A stretch of 64,000 bases of DNA, from positions 4,464,001 to 4,528,000 of the forward strand of contig NC_013929.1 in the NCBI RefSeq assembly GCF_000091305.1, written 5' to 3'. The notes beneath the pieces are model-generated. The model saw only the letters and a list, made by a program, of their open reading frames with translations. It was not told the origin of the DNA and made no database searches. Positions 25,441 to 32,122 of the stretch are shown here, piece by piece (positions within the stretch are counted from its first letter, which is position 1; each line of letters begins with the position of its first letter). The position numbers and the translations under genes were made by a program. Origin of the DNA: Streptomyces scabiei 87.22 (GTDB lineage Bacteria > Actinomycetota > Actinomycetes > Streptomycetales > Streptomycetaceae).

Positions 25441-25947
25441 AGGTCGCTCCCCGGGGTGGTGCAGTGGTGCGCTTGATGCGCATTGGCACTGGTGTGGCCA
25501 GTGATGCCCGTGCTGCCAGTGATGCAGCGGTCAACTGCCCCGGATCATAGCTTCGTTCACGTGCCCCTGCATGAGCGGATGCATCTGCTTATGCACGAGC
25601 AGATGCACGTGCACGAGGGGTGATCCCGTAGTCACAGTGCCGAGGCACTGGAGAGACGCACATCGGGGCGGTCCTGTTCCATCGACGGCTGGGGAGATCC
25701 GGTGTCGTCCTGTTTCGTGTCCCCCTGTCCCTCCCTACGGCAGGCGGGTCCCGGCGGTTCAGGGCGCGGGCCCGGCGGGCGCAGGATGGCGGGAAAAGAG
25801 CGCCCCCGGGGAGGTCGTGGAGCCTCCCCGGGGGCCGGGTGGGGGTGGTGGTACGAGAGTGACGGGCGGTGCCTCACCTGCGAAGCCGTGGGCGGCGGCG
25901 CCGGGGGGCGGGGTTCGCCGGGTGACGGGGCTCGCCGGTGACCGTCG
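25441..25947. promoter_or_regulatory. Intergenic region with TGCATC-type repeats and palindromes
   Basis: About 500 bp with no convincing gene. The part next to DUF397 (25441-25530) has several TGATGC/GCAGTG repeats. At 25581-25606, GCATCTGC and GCAGATGC form an inverted repeat with a 10-nt spacer. 25635-25650 is the palindrome CAGTGCC-GA-GGCACTG. The remainder is GC-rich and includes the terminator at 25802-25835. Confidence 0.55.
25802..25835 (-). terminator. Terminator downstream of rpsR
   Basis: A perfect 13-bp stem GCCCCCGGGGAGG / CCTCCCCGGGGGC with an 8-nt loop, about 110 nt after the end of the rpsR operon. Confidence 0.75.
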
Positions 25948-26181
25948 TCAGCGGGAGACGTACGGCAGGAGGGCCATCTCGCGGGCGTTCTTGATGGCGC
26001 GGGCGAGCTGCCGTTGCTGCTGGGCGCTGACGCGGGTGACCCGGCGGCTGCGGATCTTGCCCCGGTCGGAGATGAAGCGCCGCAGCAGGTCGGTGTCCTT
26101 GTAGTCGATGTAGGTGATCTTCGCCTGGTCCAGCGGGTTGGGGCGGGACTTGGCGGGCTTGCGCTCCGGCTTGCGGGGCAT
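25948..26181 (-). CDS. rpsR: 30S ribosomal protein S18, alternative paralogue
   Basis: A 77-residue bS18 (core FISDRGKIRSRRVTRVSAQQQRQLARAIKNARE). It has no cysteine, so this is the zinc-independent type normally induced on zinc limitation; a second S18 should be elsewhere in the genome. It is the last gene of the minus-strand rpmG-rpmE2-COG0523-rpsR unit, starting 5 nt after the COG0523 stop. Replacement by such C-minus paralogues releases zinc from ribosomes. Confidence 0.95.
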   Translation of the reverse strand: MPRKPERKPAKSRPNPLDQAKITYIDYKDTDLLRRFISDRGKIRSRRVTRVSAQQQRQLARAIKNAREMALLPYVSR

Positions 26182-26186
26182 GGCGG

Positions 26187-27428
26187 TCAGACCTCCAGGA
26201 AGGTGTCGAAGGGGCGCGGCAGCCGTTCCCAGGCGGCGCGTCCGGCGGCGTACTCGGTGTCGGTGAGCAGGCAGGACTCCAGGAGCTGTTCGAGTCCGTC
26301 GCGGTCCAGGCCCGGGGAGGTGAAGACGAGGTGCTGACAGCGGTCGCCGTGCTCCGGATGCCAGTCGAGGGCGGCGGCGGCCCGGCGGACCGGGGGCACC
26401 ATGTCCCAGGCGGCGTCCGGGAGCGAGGCGAGCCAGGGGCCCACCGACTCCACGCACAGCGCGCCACCGGCCGCGTCCCAGTGCAGCAGGGTGTCGGGGC
26501 GCTCGGCCAGCCAGAACCTGCCGCGGCTGCGGGCGGCCGCGCAGCAGAGGTCCTCCAGGGCCGCGTACAGCCGCTCGGGATGGAAGGGGCGGTGGCGGCG
26601 CCAGACGAGGGTGGTGACGCCGTGTTCGTCGGCGTCCGTGGGGAGGAGGGCGCAGGCGGGGTGCTGGGCGGCGGCGGCCGCCTCCACGTCGAAACCGGCG
26701 AACGCGGCGGCGAGCAGGGCGGACGGGCGCCGTAGGGGTTGCGGTGCGTCGTCGAGTGCGCGTGCGTGATGGCCGGTCGCGCAGTTCCCCGCGCCCCTTT
26801 CAGGGCCTCCGGCAACTTCAGGGGCACGCCACCGGCCGCCGATGGACACCCTCTGCGCGGTCGGGTGGAGCTGGGCCAGCAGGGCCCTGTCCTCGTCGTC
26901 CGCCTCCGCCGAGTCGAGCACGGCCAGGACCGGGGCGTATTCGAGTTGGCGGGCGAAGGTGTCGGCGACCGTGCGTTCGTCGGTCGGGGCGGCGGCCAGG
27001 CCGGCCTCGGCGAGGTCGTCGCCGTTGCCGAGGCAGGGCAGCAGGAGTGCGGGGTCGACCGCCGTGATCACCGAGGTCAGCGGCAGACCGCTCGCCGCGA
27101 CGACCTCGGCCATGGCCTTCGGTTCCACCGAGTCCCAGAGTTCGACCACCGCGAGGCGGGTGAGCCCCGCCCCGGCGAGGCGTTCCAGTTCGGGGACGAG
27201 GTCCTCGCGCAGGGCGCAGCAGGCGCAGTCGTTGACGAGCGGGGTCTCGCCGGTGGCGACGAGGCCCGCGGCGTCCCGGATCGTCCGCAGGACCGTGCCG
27301 TCGGCGGCGGTGGAGAGGTCGTGGTGCAGCGCGACGCTGCCCGGGACCCCGGCGAGCAGCGCCTCGACGGCGGCCCGCCGGGCGTCGGCGTGCAGGCCGC
27401 CGACGATCGCGACAGACAGCTGGGTCAC
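26187..27428 (-). CDS. COG0523 (CobW-like) metal homeostasis GTPase homologue with degenerate P-loop
   Basis: A 413-residue protein encoded inside the zinc-starvation ribosomal operon. Family members (ZigA/YciC type) are GTPases proposed to deliver zinc. The family C-x-C-C motif is present (CACC, residues 68-71) and a CobW C-terminal domain is clear (about 255-413, including WHPEHGDRCQHLVF). The P-loop is degraded: VGGLHADARRAAV lacks the GK[ST] residues, so GTP hydrolysis may be lost. Residues about 197-235 look like a read-through intergenic repeat. GTG 27428 is inferred from overlap with the end of rpmE2. Confidence 0.88.
   Translation of the reverse strand: MTQLSVAIVGGLHADARRAAVEALLAGVPGSVALHHDLSTAADGTVLRTIRDAAGLVATGETPLVNDCACCALREDLVPELERLAGAGLTRLAVVELWDSVEPKAMAEVVAASGLPLTSVITAVDPALLLPCLGNGDDLAEAGLAAAPTDERTVADTFARQLEYAPVLAVLDSAEADDEDRALLAQLHPTAQRVSIGGRWRAPEVAGGPERGAGNCATGHHARALDDAPQPLRRPSALLAAAFAGFDVEAAAAAQHPACALLPTDADEHGVTTLVWRRHRPFHPERLYAALEDLCCAAARSRGRFWLAERPDTLLHWDAAGGALCVESVGPWLASLPDAAWDMVPPVRRAAAALDWHPEHGDRCQHLVFTSPGLDRDGLEQLLESCLLTDTEYAAGRAAWERLPRPFDTFLEV
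26771..26806. repeat. Streptomyces intergenic repeat copy inside the COG0523 gene
   Basis: GCGCAGTTCCCCGCGCCCCT followed by TTCAGGGC is embedded in frame in the coding sequence. Closely related copies lie in non-coding DNA at 34360-34390 and 34580-34610. Confidence 0.7.
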
Positions 27429-27433
27429 GTCGG

Positions 27434-27691
27434 TCAGCCCCGCTTCTTTCCGGTGCCGTACCGCTTCTCGAACTTCTCCACGCGGCCCGCCGTGTCCAGC
27501 ACGCGCGCGGTGCCCGTGTAGAAGGGGTGGCTGACGTTCGAGATCTCGACGTCGACCACGGGGTAGGTGTTGCCGTCCTCCCACTCGATCGTCTTCCCGC
27601 TCGTCATCGTCGAGCGGGTGAGGAAGGTGTGGTTCGCGGCGCGGTCCCGGAAGACGACGGGCCCGTACGGGGGGTGGATGTCCTTCTTCAT
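27434..27691 (-). CDS. rpmE2: 50S ribosomal protein L31 type B
   Basis: An 85-residue bL31 of the zinc-independent type: MKKDIHPPYGPVVFRD start and SHPFYTGTARVLDTAGRVEKF near the end, with no CxxC zinc motif. Type B L31 replaces the zinc-binding form in zinc-poor conditions and is a classical Zur target in Streptomyces. It lies 6 nt downstream of rpmG and upstream of the COG0523 gene in the same operon. GAGGAG precedes the ATG (12-nt spacing). Confidence 0.96.
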   Translation of the reverse strand: MKKDIHPPYGPVVFRDRAANHTFLTRSTMTSGKTIEWEDGNTYPVVDVEISNVSHPFYTGTARVLDTAGRVEKFEKRYGTGKKRG

Positions 27692-27697
27692 GGTCGG

Positions 27698-27862
27698 TCA
27701 GCGCTCCTCTCGGAAGTCGACGTGGCGGCCGGCCCTCGGGTCGAACTTGCGCAGCGTCAGCCGGTCCGGGTCGTTCCGGCGGTTCTTGCGGGTGACGTAG
27801 GTGTATCCGGTGCCGGCCGTGGACCGGAGTTTGACGACCGGGCGGAGTTCGTTGCGTGCCAT
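27698..27862 (-). CDS. rpmG: 50S ribosomal protein L33, zinc-independent paralogue
   Basis: A 54-residue bL33 beginning MARNELRPVVKLRSTAGTGY and ending FDPRAGRHVDFREER. It has no cysteine pairs, so it is the C-minus form. It is the first gene of the minus-strand operon and starts 14 nt from the Zur-box-like palindrome, so repression by zinc-loaded Zur is likely. Its 3' end carries the GAGGAG used by rpmE2. Confidence 0.95.
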   Translation of the reverse strand: MARNELRPVVKLRSTAGTGYTYVTRKNRRNDPDRLTLRKFDPRAGRHVDFREER

Positions 27863-27875
27863 GCTGGTATCTTAC

Positions 27876-27896
27876 TGAAAATGAATTCCATTTGCA
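27876..27896. promoter_or_regulatory. Zur-box-like operator between divergent ribosomal protein operons
   Basis: A 21-bp AT-rich palindrome with core TGAAAATG and partner CATTTGCA, 9 of 10 arm positions paired or nearly so. It resembles the actinobacterial Zur consensus. It lies between divergent rpmG and rpmB, so it could control both. Confidence 0.85.
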
Positions 27897-27923
27897 CTGC
27901 CTGATCGAGAGAGGTGCGTCACC

Positions 27924-28160
27924 TTGTCCGCCCACTGCATGCTGACCGGAGCCCGGCCCGGCTTCGGCAACCGCATCTCCCACTCCCACCGGCGTACGTC
28001 CCGCCGCTTCGACCCGAACATCCAGTCCAAGCGGTACTGGCTGCCGAGCGAGAACCGCCATGTGCGGCTCCGGCTGAGCGCCAGGGGGATCAAGACCGTG
28101 GACGTCATCGGCGTCGAGGCCGCGGTCGCGCGGATCCGCGCGCGGGGGGTGCGGGTCTGA
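27924..28160 (+). CDS. rpmB: 50S ribosomal protein L28, zinc-independent paralogue
   Basis: A 78-residue bL28 (ARPGFGNRISHSHRRTSRRFDPNIQ). Only one cysteine remains (Cys5), so the four-cysteine zinc site is absent. The start is TTG at 27924, preceded by GAGAGAGG with a 7-nt gap; it fits the conserved SAHCMLTG N-terminus. Its stop overlaps the rpsN ATG by one base, so the two are coupled. Divergent from rpmG across the Zur-like site. Confidence 0.93.
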   Translation: MSAHCMLTGARPGFGNRISHSHRRTSRRFDPNIQSKRYWLPSENRHVRLRLSARGIKTVDVIGVEAAVARIRARGVRV

Positions 28161-28465
28161 TGGCGAAGAAGAGCAAGATCGCGAAGAACGAGAAGCGGCG
28201 GGAGACCGTCGCGCGGTACGCCGTGCGGCGGGCCGAGCTGAAGGAGATCCTCCGGCGGCCGGAGACCACGGACGCCGAACGCGAAGCCGCCCGCCGGGAA
28301 CTGGCCGCCCAGCCCCGCGACGCGAGCGCGACCCGCGTCCGCAACCGGGACCAGGCCGACGGCCGGCCCCGGGGCTACTTCCGCACGTTCGGCCTCTCCC
28401 GCGTGAACCTGCGGGAACAGGCACACGCGGGGTTCCTGCCGGGGGTGCGGAAGTCGTCCTGGTAG
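28160..28465 (+). CDS. rpsN: 30S ribosomal protein S14, zinc-independent paralogue
   Basis: A 101-residue long-form uS14 (MAKKSKIAKNEKRRETVARYA... RNRDQADGRPRGYFRTFGLSR). The short zinc-binding form with CxxC motifs is about 61 residues, so this is the C-minus type made in zinc limitation. It is coupled to rpmB by a one-base stop/start overlap and completes the plus-strand arm of the Zur-type regulon. Confidence 0.95.
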   Translation: MAKKSKIAKNEKRRETVARYAVRRAELKEILRRPETTDAEREAARRELAAQPRDASATRVRNRDQADGRPRGYFRTFGLSRVNLREQAHAGFLPGVRKSSW

Positions 28466-28575
28466 GGGGCGGCGACCCGGAGGTCGAGGCGGGGGCTCGA
28501 GGGGCCGGGGGCTGCTGGTAGCTTGCCGAGAGGGTGCGGCGGACGAGGGCCGGCCACGGCTTTGGGAGATCTCCA

Positions 28576-29136
28576 GTGACTACGGCTACTACGGCAAGGC
28601 CCGTGAGCAGGGCGTCCTCCGCTCGTCGGCGCGGGCGCGTCGCGGCCGCGGCGGCCGGGCTCACGGTCGCGCTCGTGCTGACCGGGTGCAGCGGTGGTGG
28701 CGGCGGCTCCGACGCCAAGGAGTCGTCGGCCGCCCCGAAGCCGGACGACAGCAAGGACGGCGGCGGTTCCGGGGACTCCCCCGGCGTCGCGACCGCACTG
28801 CAGGGCAACTGGCTGGCCACGACCGACGGCAAGGCGGTCGCCCTGTTCGTCAACGGCGACGAGGCCGCCGTCTTCGTGGGCACCTCGGTGTGCAGCGGCA
28901 AGGTCTCCGACGCGGAGAACATGCAGATGTTCAGCCTCACGTGCCAGGACGGCAGCGACGCCCGCACCGAGGGCATGGTGGACAAGGTCGGCGCCAAGTC
29001 CCTCACGATCACCTGGGAGGGCAAGGCCGGCCAGGAGACGTTCCGGAAGGCCGCGGGGTCGCTGCCCTCGGGGCTGCCGACGGACCTGCCCACCGGTCTC
29101 CCCGGCGATCTGCCCACGGCGAGCGCCGGGTCCTAG
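28576..29136 (+). CDS. Secreted lipoprotein, unknown function
   Basis: A 186-residue protein with a lipoprotein signal: a basic start (RASSARRRGR), a hydrophobic run, and the lipobox LTGC with Cys at about residue 38. A Gly/Ser/Lys/Asp-rich linker follows, then a compact domain with two cysteines (TSVCSGKV, LTCQDG) likely forming a disulfide, and a Pro/Leu-repeat tail (GLPTDLPTGLPGDLPT). GTG 28576 has GGGAG 7 nt upstream. I do not recognise the domain. Confidence 0.85.
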   Translation: MTTATTARPVSRASSARRRGRVAAAAAGLTVALVLTGCSGGGGGSDAKESSAAPKPDDSKDGGGSGDSPGVATALQGNWLATTDGKAVALFVNGDEAAVFVGTSVCSGKVSDAENMQMFSLTCQDGSDARTEGMVDKVGAKSLTITWEGKAGQETFRKAAGSLPSGLPTDLPTGLPGDLPTASAGS

Positions 29137-29297
29137 ACCGGGCCGTGGGCCAAGGTCGCCGATCGGGCCCGCGGTGGGGCCGGGATCGTAGATCATGTGA
29201 GGAACGGGCCGCGGCGCCTCCGGGTTTCGGGGCCCGTTCGTCCTCTCACGTCGCCATCGGCTGTGCCGCGACAGCCACGAACACCCCCGGGAACTCC

Positions 29298-29861
29298 ATG
29301 CGCACCGCTCCGACCGCCATCGCCGCCGCCCTCCTCGCGGCCCTCACGCTGACCGCCTGTGGCGGGAGCGACGGAGGTGACGGAGGGCAGGACGGCAAGA
29401 CCGGTGCCTCCACCCCCGCGAGCGCGTCGAAGGGCGGCGCGTGCACGGCCGCGCGGGCCGGTTTCGAGATCGGCCCCAGCAGCGCCGCGCCGACCGCCGG
29501 TGACGAGGGCGGCGTGCCGGTCACCGTCACCAACAAGGGCGACGCCGCCTGCACGCTGAAGGGCCTCGCCGGGGTCGACCTGTTCGCCGGGGACAAGTCC
29601 TGGGCGCTCAAGCCGCAGAAGGGCGCCTCCCAGGACACCGAGGTGACGCTGGAGGGAGGTCAGTCGATGACCTTCACCATCGCGTACGTGCGCGGGGTCG
29701 CCGGTGACGCCGAGAAGAGCGCCGCGGTGGACACGGTGAAGCTGACCCTCCCCGGGGACAGCAAGGTGAGCAGCTTCAAGTGGCCGGACCCCGAGGTCGC
29801 GGTCGCGTCGGAGAGCACGCTGGAGGCGACGGTGGGGCCCTTCCTGCCGGTGGGCGACTGA
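29298..29861 (+). CDS. DUF4232-like lipoprotein
   Basis: A 187-residue protein with lipobox LTAC at Cys21 and a Gly/Asp-rich linker. The following Ig-like domain has VTVTNKGDAACTLKGLAGVDLFAGD, typical of the actinobacterial DUF4232 family, with a conserved cysteine pair (CTAARAGF and CTLKG). Such proteins are surface-anchored and of unknown function. It follows another lipoprotein gene after a hairpin region (29196-29250), so it is probably transcribed separately. No good ribosome-binding site is visible before ATG 29298. Confidence 0.85.
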   Translation: MRTAPTAIAAALLAALTLTACGGSDGGDGGQDGKTGASTPASASKGGACTAARAGFEIGPSSAAPTAGDEGGVPVTVTNKGDAACTLKGLAGVDLFAGDKSWALKPQKGASQDTEVTLEGGQSMTFTIAYVRGVAGDAEKSAAVDTVKLTLPGDSKVSSFKWPDPEVAVASESTLEATVGPFLPVGD

Positions 29862-29954
29862 CCCGGCGCGTCCGTCACCGCGCCGGGCACCCCGTCGAGC
29901 ACCCCGTCGGACTCCTGGTCGGACCCCGCGGCGCTCACCGCGTCGCTCACCGCG

Positions 29955-31148
29955 TCAGGACGGCAGCCGGGGCCGCGCCCTCACCTGGGCGCGGTCGGCG
30001 GCCTCCGCCCCCTGCTGCCAGCCGGCCAGATCGCTGACGCCCCGGACGCGCGTGGTGACCGTCTCCGGGAACATCCGGCCGACCTGCTCGCGGACGGCGA
30101 CATCGCGCGCGGCGAGGACGGGCAGCAGGTCCTGTTCCGCCGCGCCCGCCCCGTGCGCGCCCACGCCCCCGGCCTCCGCCTCGGCGACCTGGGCCTCGGC
30201 GACCTCCGCCAGCCGGTCCCCTATGCGGTGGGCGTAGGCGGCCAGGAACGACTGCCGGAAAGTCTTGGTCCGCTTCCGGCCGGACCGGCGCTGGGCCGCC
30301 TCCGCCCTGGTCATCGCCGTGGTGGCCTGGACGAGGAGCGAGGTGTGGAGCAGTTCGACCACCTCCAGGTCCGCCTCGAATCCCACGACCGTGGAGAAGC
30401 CGAGGGCCTCGTTCCAGACGGCCTCGCAGCGGTTGGCGCGCGCCACCGCGTCGAGGAGCACGGCCTTGGCCGTCTCGTACGGGGGTTCGACCCCGATCCG
30501 GCACGCGCCGGGGGTGTCCGCACTGTGCGCGCGGGCCGCCAGCAGCGCCTCGTCGATGCTGTGCCGCGCCATCAGCTCCTGCGCCTTCGCGCTGAGCGCC
30601 TCCGCCTCCTCCGGGAACCCCGTCGCCTCCGCCTTGGCGAGGAGCGCCCGGATACGGCCGAGCATGCGCGACTCGGGGTGGGGGGAGTTCTGCGCGCCGC
30701 CGGACGCCCGCGGGCCGTCCAGGGATTCCAGCGTGGGCAGCCGCAGGAGGAGGCGGTACAGCTCCAGGGCCGTGGTGGCGTACGAGAAACGGTCCGCGCG
30801 GGCCCGCTGGGCGGCCTGTTCCCTGATCTCGTCGAGCTGGGCGGCCCAGCGGGGGCCGGGTGAGCGCGGTTTCGCGTGCCCCCGGTCCTCTTCGTGTTCC
30901 TCGACGACCAGCCGTGCGAGCAGCGTGACGTGCTCGTCCTCCAGCTCGCGCCGCACGAACCGTACGACGTCGGCGGGCTGCCAGCCGCGCCGCCAGGCCC
31001 CGGCCACGAACTCCCGTCCGCGCCGGGCCAGTTCCGCGTCGGCCGCGGGGTCGGCGGCGAGCAGGGAGGCGCCGGTGTCGAGGGCGGTGTCGGTGTCGGC
31101 GTAGAGGGCCGCCTCGAAGGCGCGGTCCACCGTGCTGGTCGTACTCAC
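29955..31148 (-). CDS. DUF2786 domain protein
   Basis: A 397-residue cytosolic protein, mostly helical. The DUF2786 core is at about residues 163-200 (LGRIRALLAKAEATGFPEEAEALSAKAQELMARHSID), followed by a longer conserved region with CRIGVEPPYETAKAVLL. Function is unknown; the domain also occurs in phage proteins. It stands alone between a lipoprotein and an ABC exporter. Confidence 0.88.
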   Translation of the reverse strand: MSTTSTVDRAFEAALYADTDTALDTGASLLAADPAADAELARRGREFVAGAWRRGWQPADVVRFVRRELEDEHVTLLARLVVEEHEEDRGHAKPRSPGPRWAAQLDEIREQAAQRARADRFSYATTALELYRLLLRLPTLESLDGPRASGGAQNSPHPESRMLGRIRALLAKAEATGFPEEAEALSAKAQELMARHSIDEALLAARAHSADTPGACRIGVEPPYETAKAVLLDAVARANRCEAVWNEALGFSTVVGFEADLEVVELLHTSLLVQATTAMTRAEAAQRRSGRKRTKTFRQSFLAAYAHRIGDRLAEVAEAQVAEAEAGGVGAHGAGAAEQDLLPVLAARDVAVREQVGRMFPETVTTRVRGVSDLAGWQQGAEAADRAQVRARPRLPS

Positions 31149-31252
31149 GTGTTCGATCGTGTCACGAGGTGCCCGGGGGTAGGGCCGGCCCTACCCCCGG
31201 GACGCCCTCCAGTGGTCGTGTGCGGGCGGGGCACGGGCGGTTGGCTTGGAGC

Positions 31253-32122
31253 ATGACCACGACAGATACAGCACGAGCGGCGGAGACGGCGGCGGGGACG
31301 GCCCGGGGGGCGGGGGCGGCGGAGGTCGCCGCCGTACGCGTACGGGGGCTGCGGCGGTCGTACGGGGAGGTGGCCGCCCTCGACGGGGTGGACCTCGATT
31401 TCGGGGCCGGGACCTTCACGGCGGTCATGGGGCCGTCGGGGTCGGGGAAGTCGACGCTGCTGCAGTGCGCGGCGGGGCTGGACCGGCCCTCCGGCGGGAC
31501 GGTCCAGGTCGACGGGGTCGAGTTGGCCGGGCTGAGTGAGCGGCGGCTGACGCTGCTGCGCCGGGAGCGGATCGGGTTCGTGTTCCAGGCGTTCAACCTG
31601 CTTCCCTCGCTCACCGCCGCGCAGAACGTCGCCCTGCCGCTGCGGCTCGCCGGGCGGCGGCCCGCGCGGGGCGCGGTGCGCGAGGCGCTGGCCCGGGTGG
31701 GGCTGGCCGAGCGGGCCGGACACCGGCCGGCCCAGCTGTCCGGCGGGCAGCAGCAGCGGGTCGCCCTGGCCCGGGCCCTGATCACCCGCCCGGCGGTCCT
31801 CTTCGGCGACGAGCCCACCGGGGCGCTCGACACCACGACCAGCCGTGAAGTGCTGTGCCTGCTCCGGGAGTTGGTGGACCGGGAGGGGCAGACCACGGTC
31901 ATGGTGACGCACGATCCGGTGGCGGCGTCGTACGCGGACCGGGTGGTGTTCCTGGTGGACGGGCGGGTGAGCGGGGAACTGGCCCGGCCCACGGTGGAGG
32001 CGGTGGCGGCGCGGATGGCGGGGCTGGAACGGCGGGCCGGGGGCGCCCCGGCCGGAACCGCGACCGGCACTGCCGCCGGGAGCGCGGCCGGGACCGCCGT
32101 GGCCGGGGGTGTGACGTGCTGA
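31253..32122 (+). CDS. ABC transporter ATPase, MacB/LolD type
   Basis: A 289-residue nucleotide-binding subunit for the downstream FtsX-type permease. Walker A GPSGSGKST starts at residue 60; QLSGGQQQRVALARAL signature, Walker B VLFGDEPTGALD and switch VMVTHD follow. A low-complexity Ala/Gly/Thr tail (about 262-289) is unusual. Its stop overlaps the permease GTG by 7 nt. LolD/MacB-type systems use mechanotransmission rather than classical transport; the substrate is unknown. Confidence 0.93.
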   Translation: MTTTDTARAAETAAGTARGAGAAEVAAVRVRGLRRSYGEVAALDGVDLDFGAGTFTAVMGPSGSGKSTLLQCAAGLDRPSGGTVQVDGVELAGLSERRLTLLRRERIGFVFQAFNLLPSLTAAQNVALPLRLAGRRPARGAVREALARVGLAERAGHRPAQLSGGQQQRVALARALITRPAVLFGDEPTGALDTTTSREVLCLLRELVDREGQTTVMVTHDPVAASYADRVVFLVDGRVSGELARPTVEAVAARMAGLERRAGGAPAGTATGTAAGSAAGTAVAGGVTC

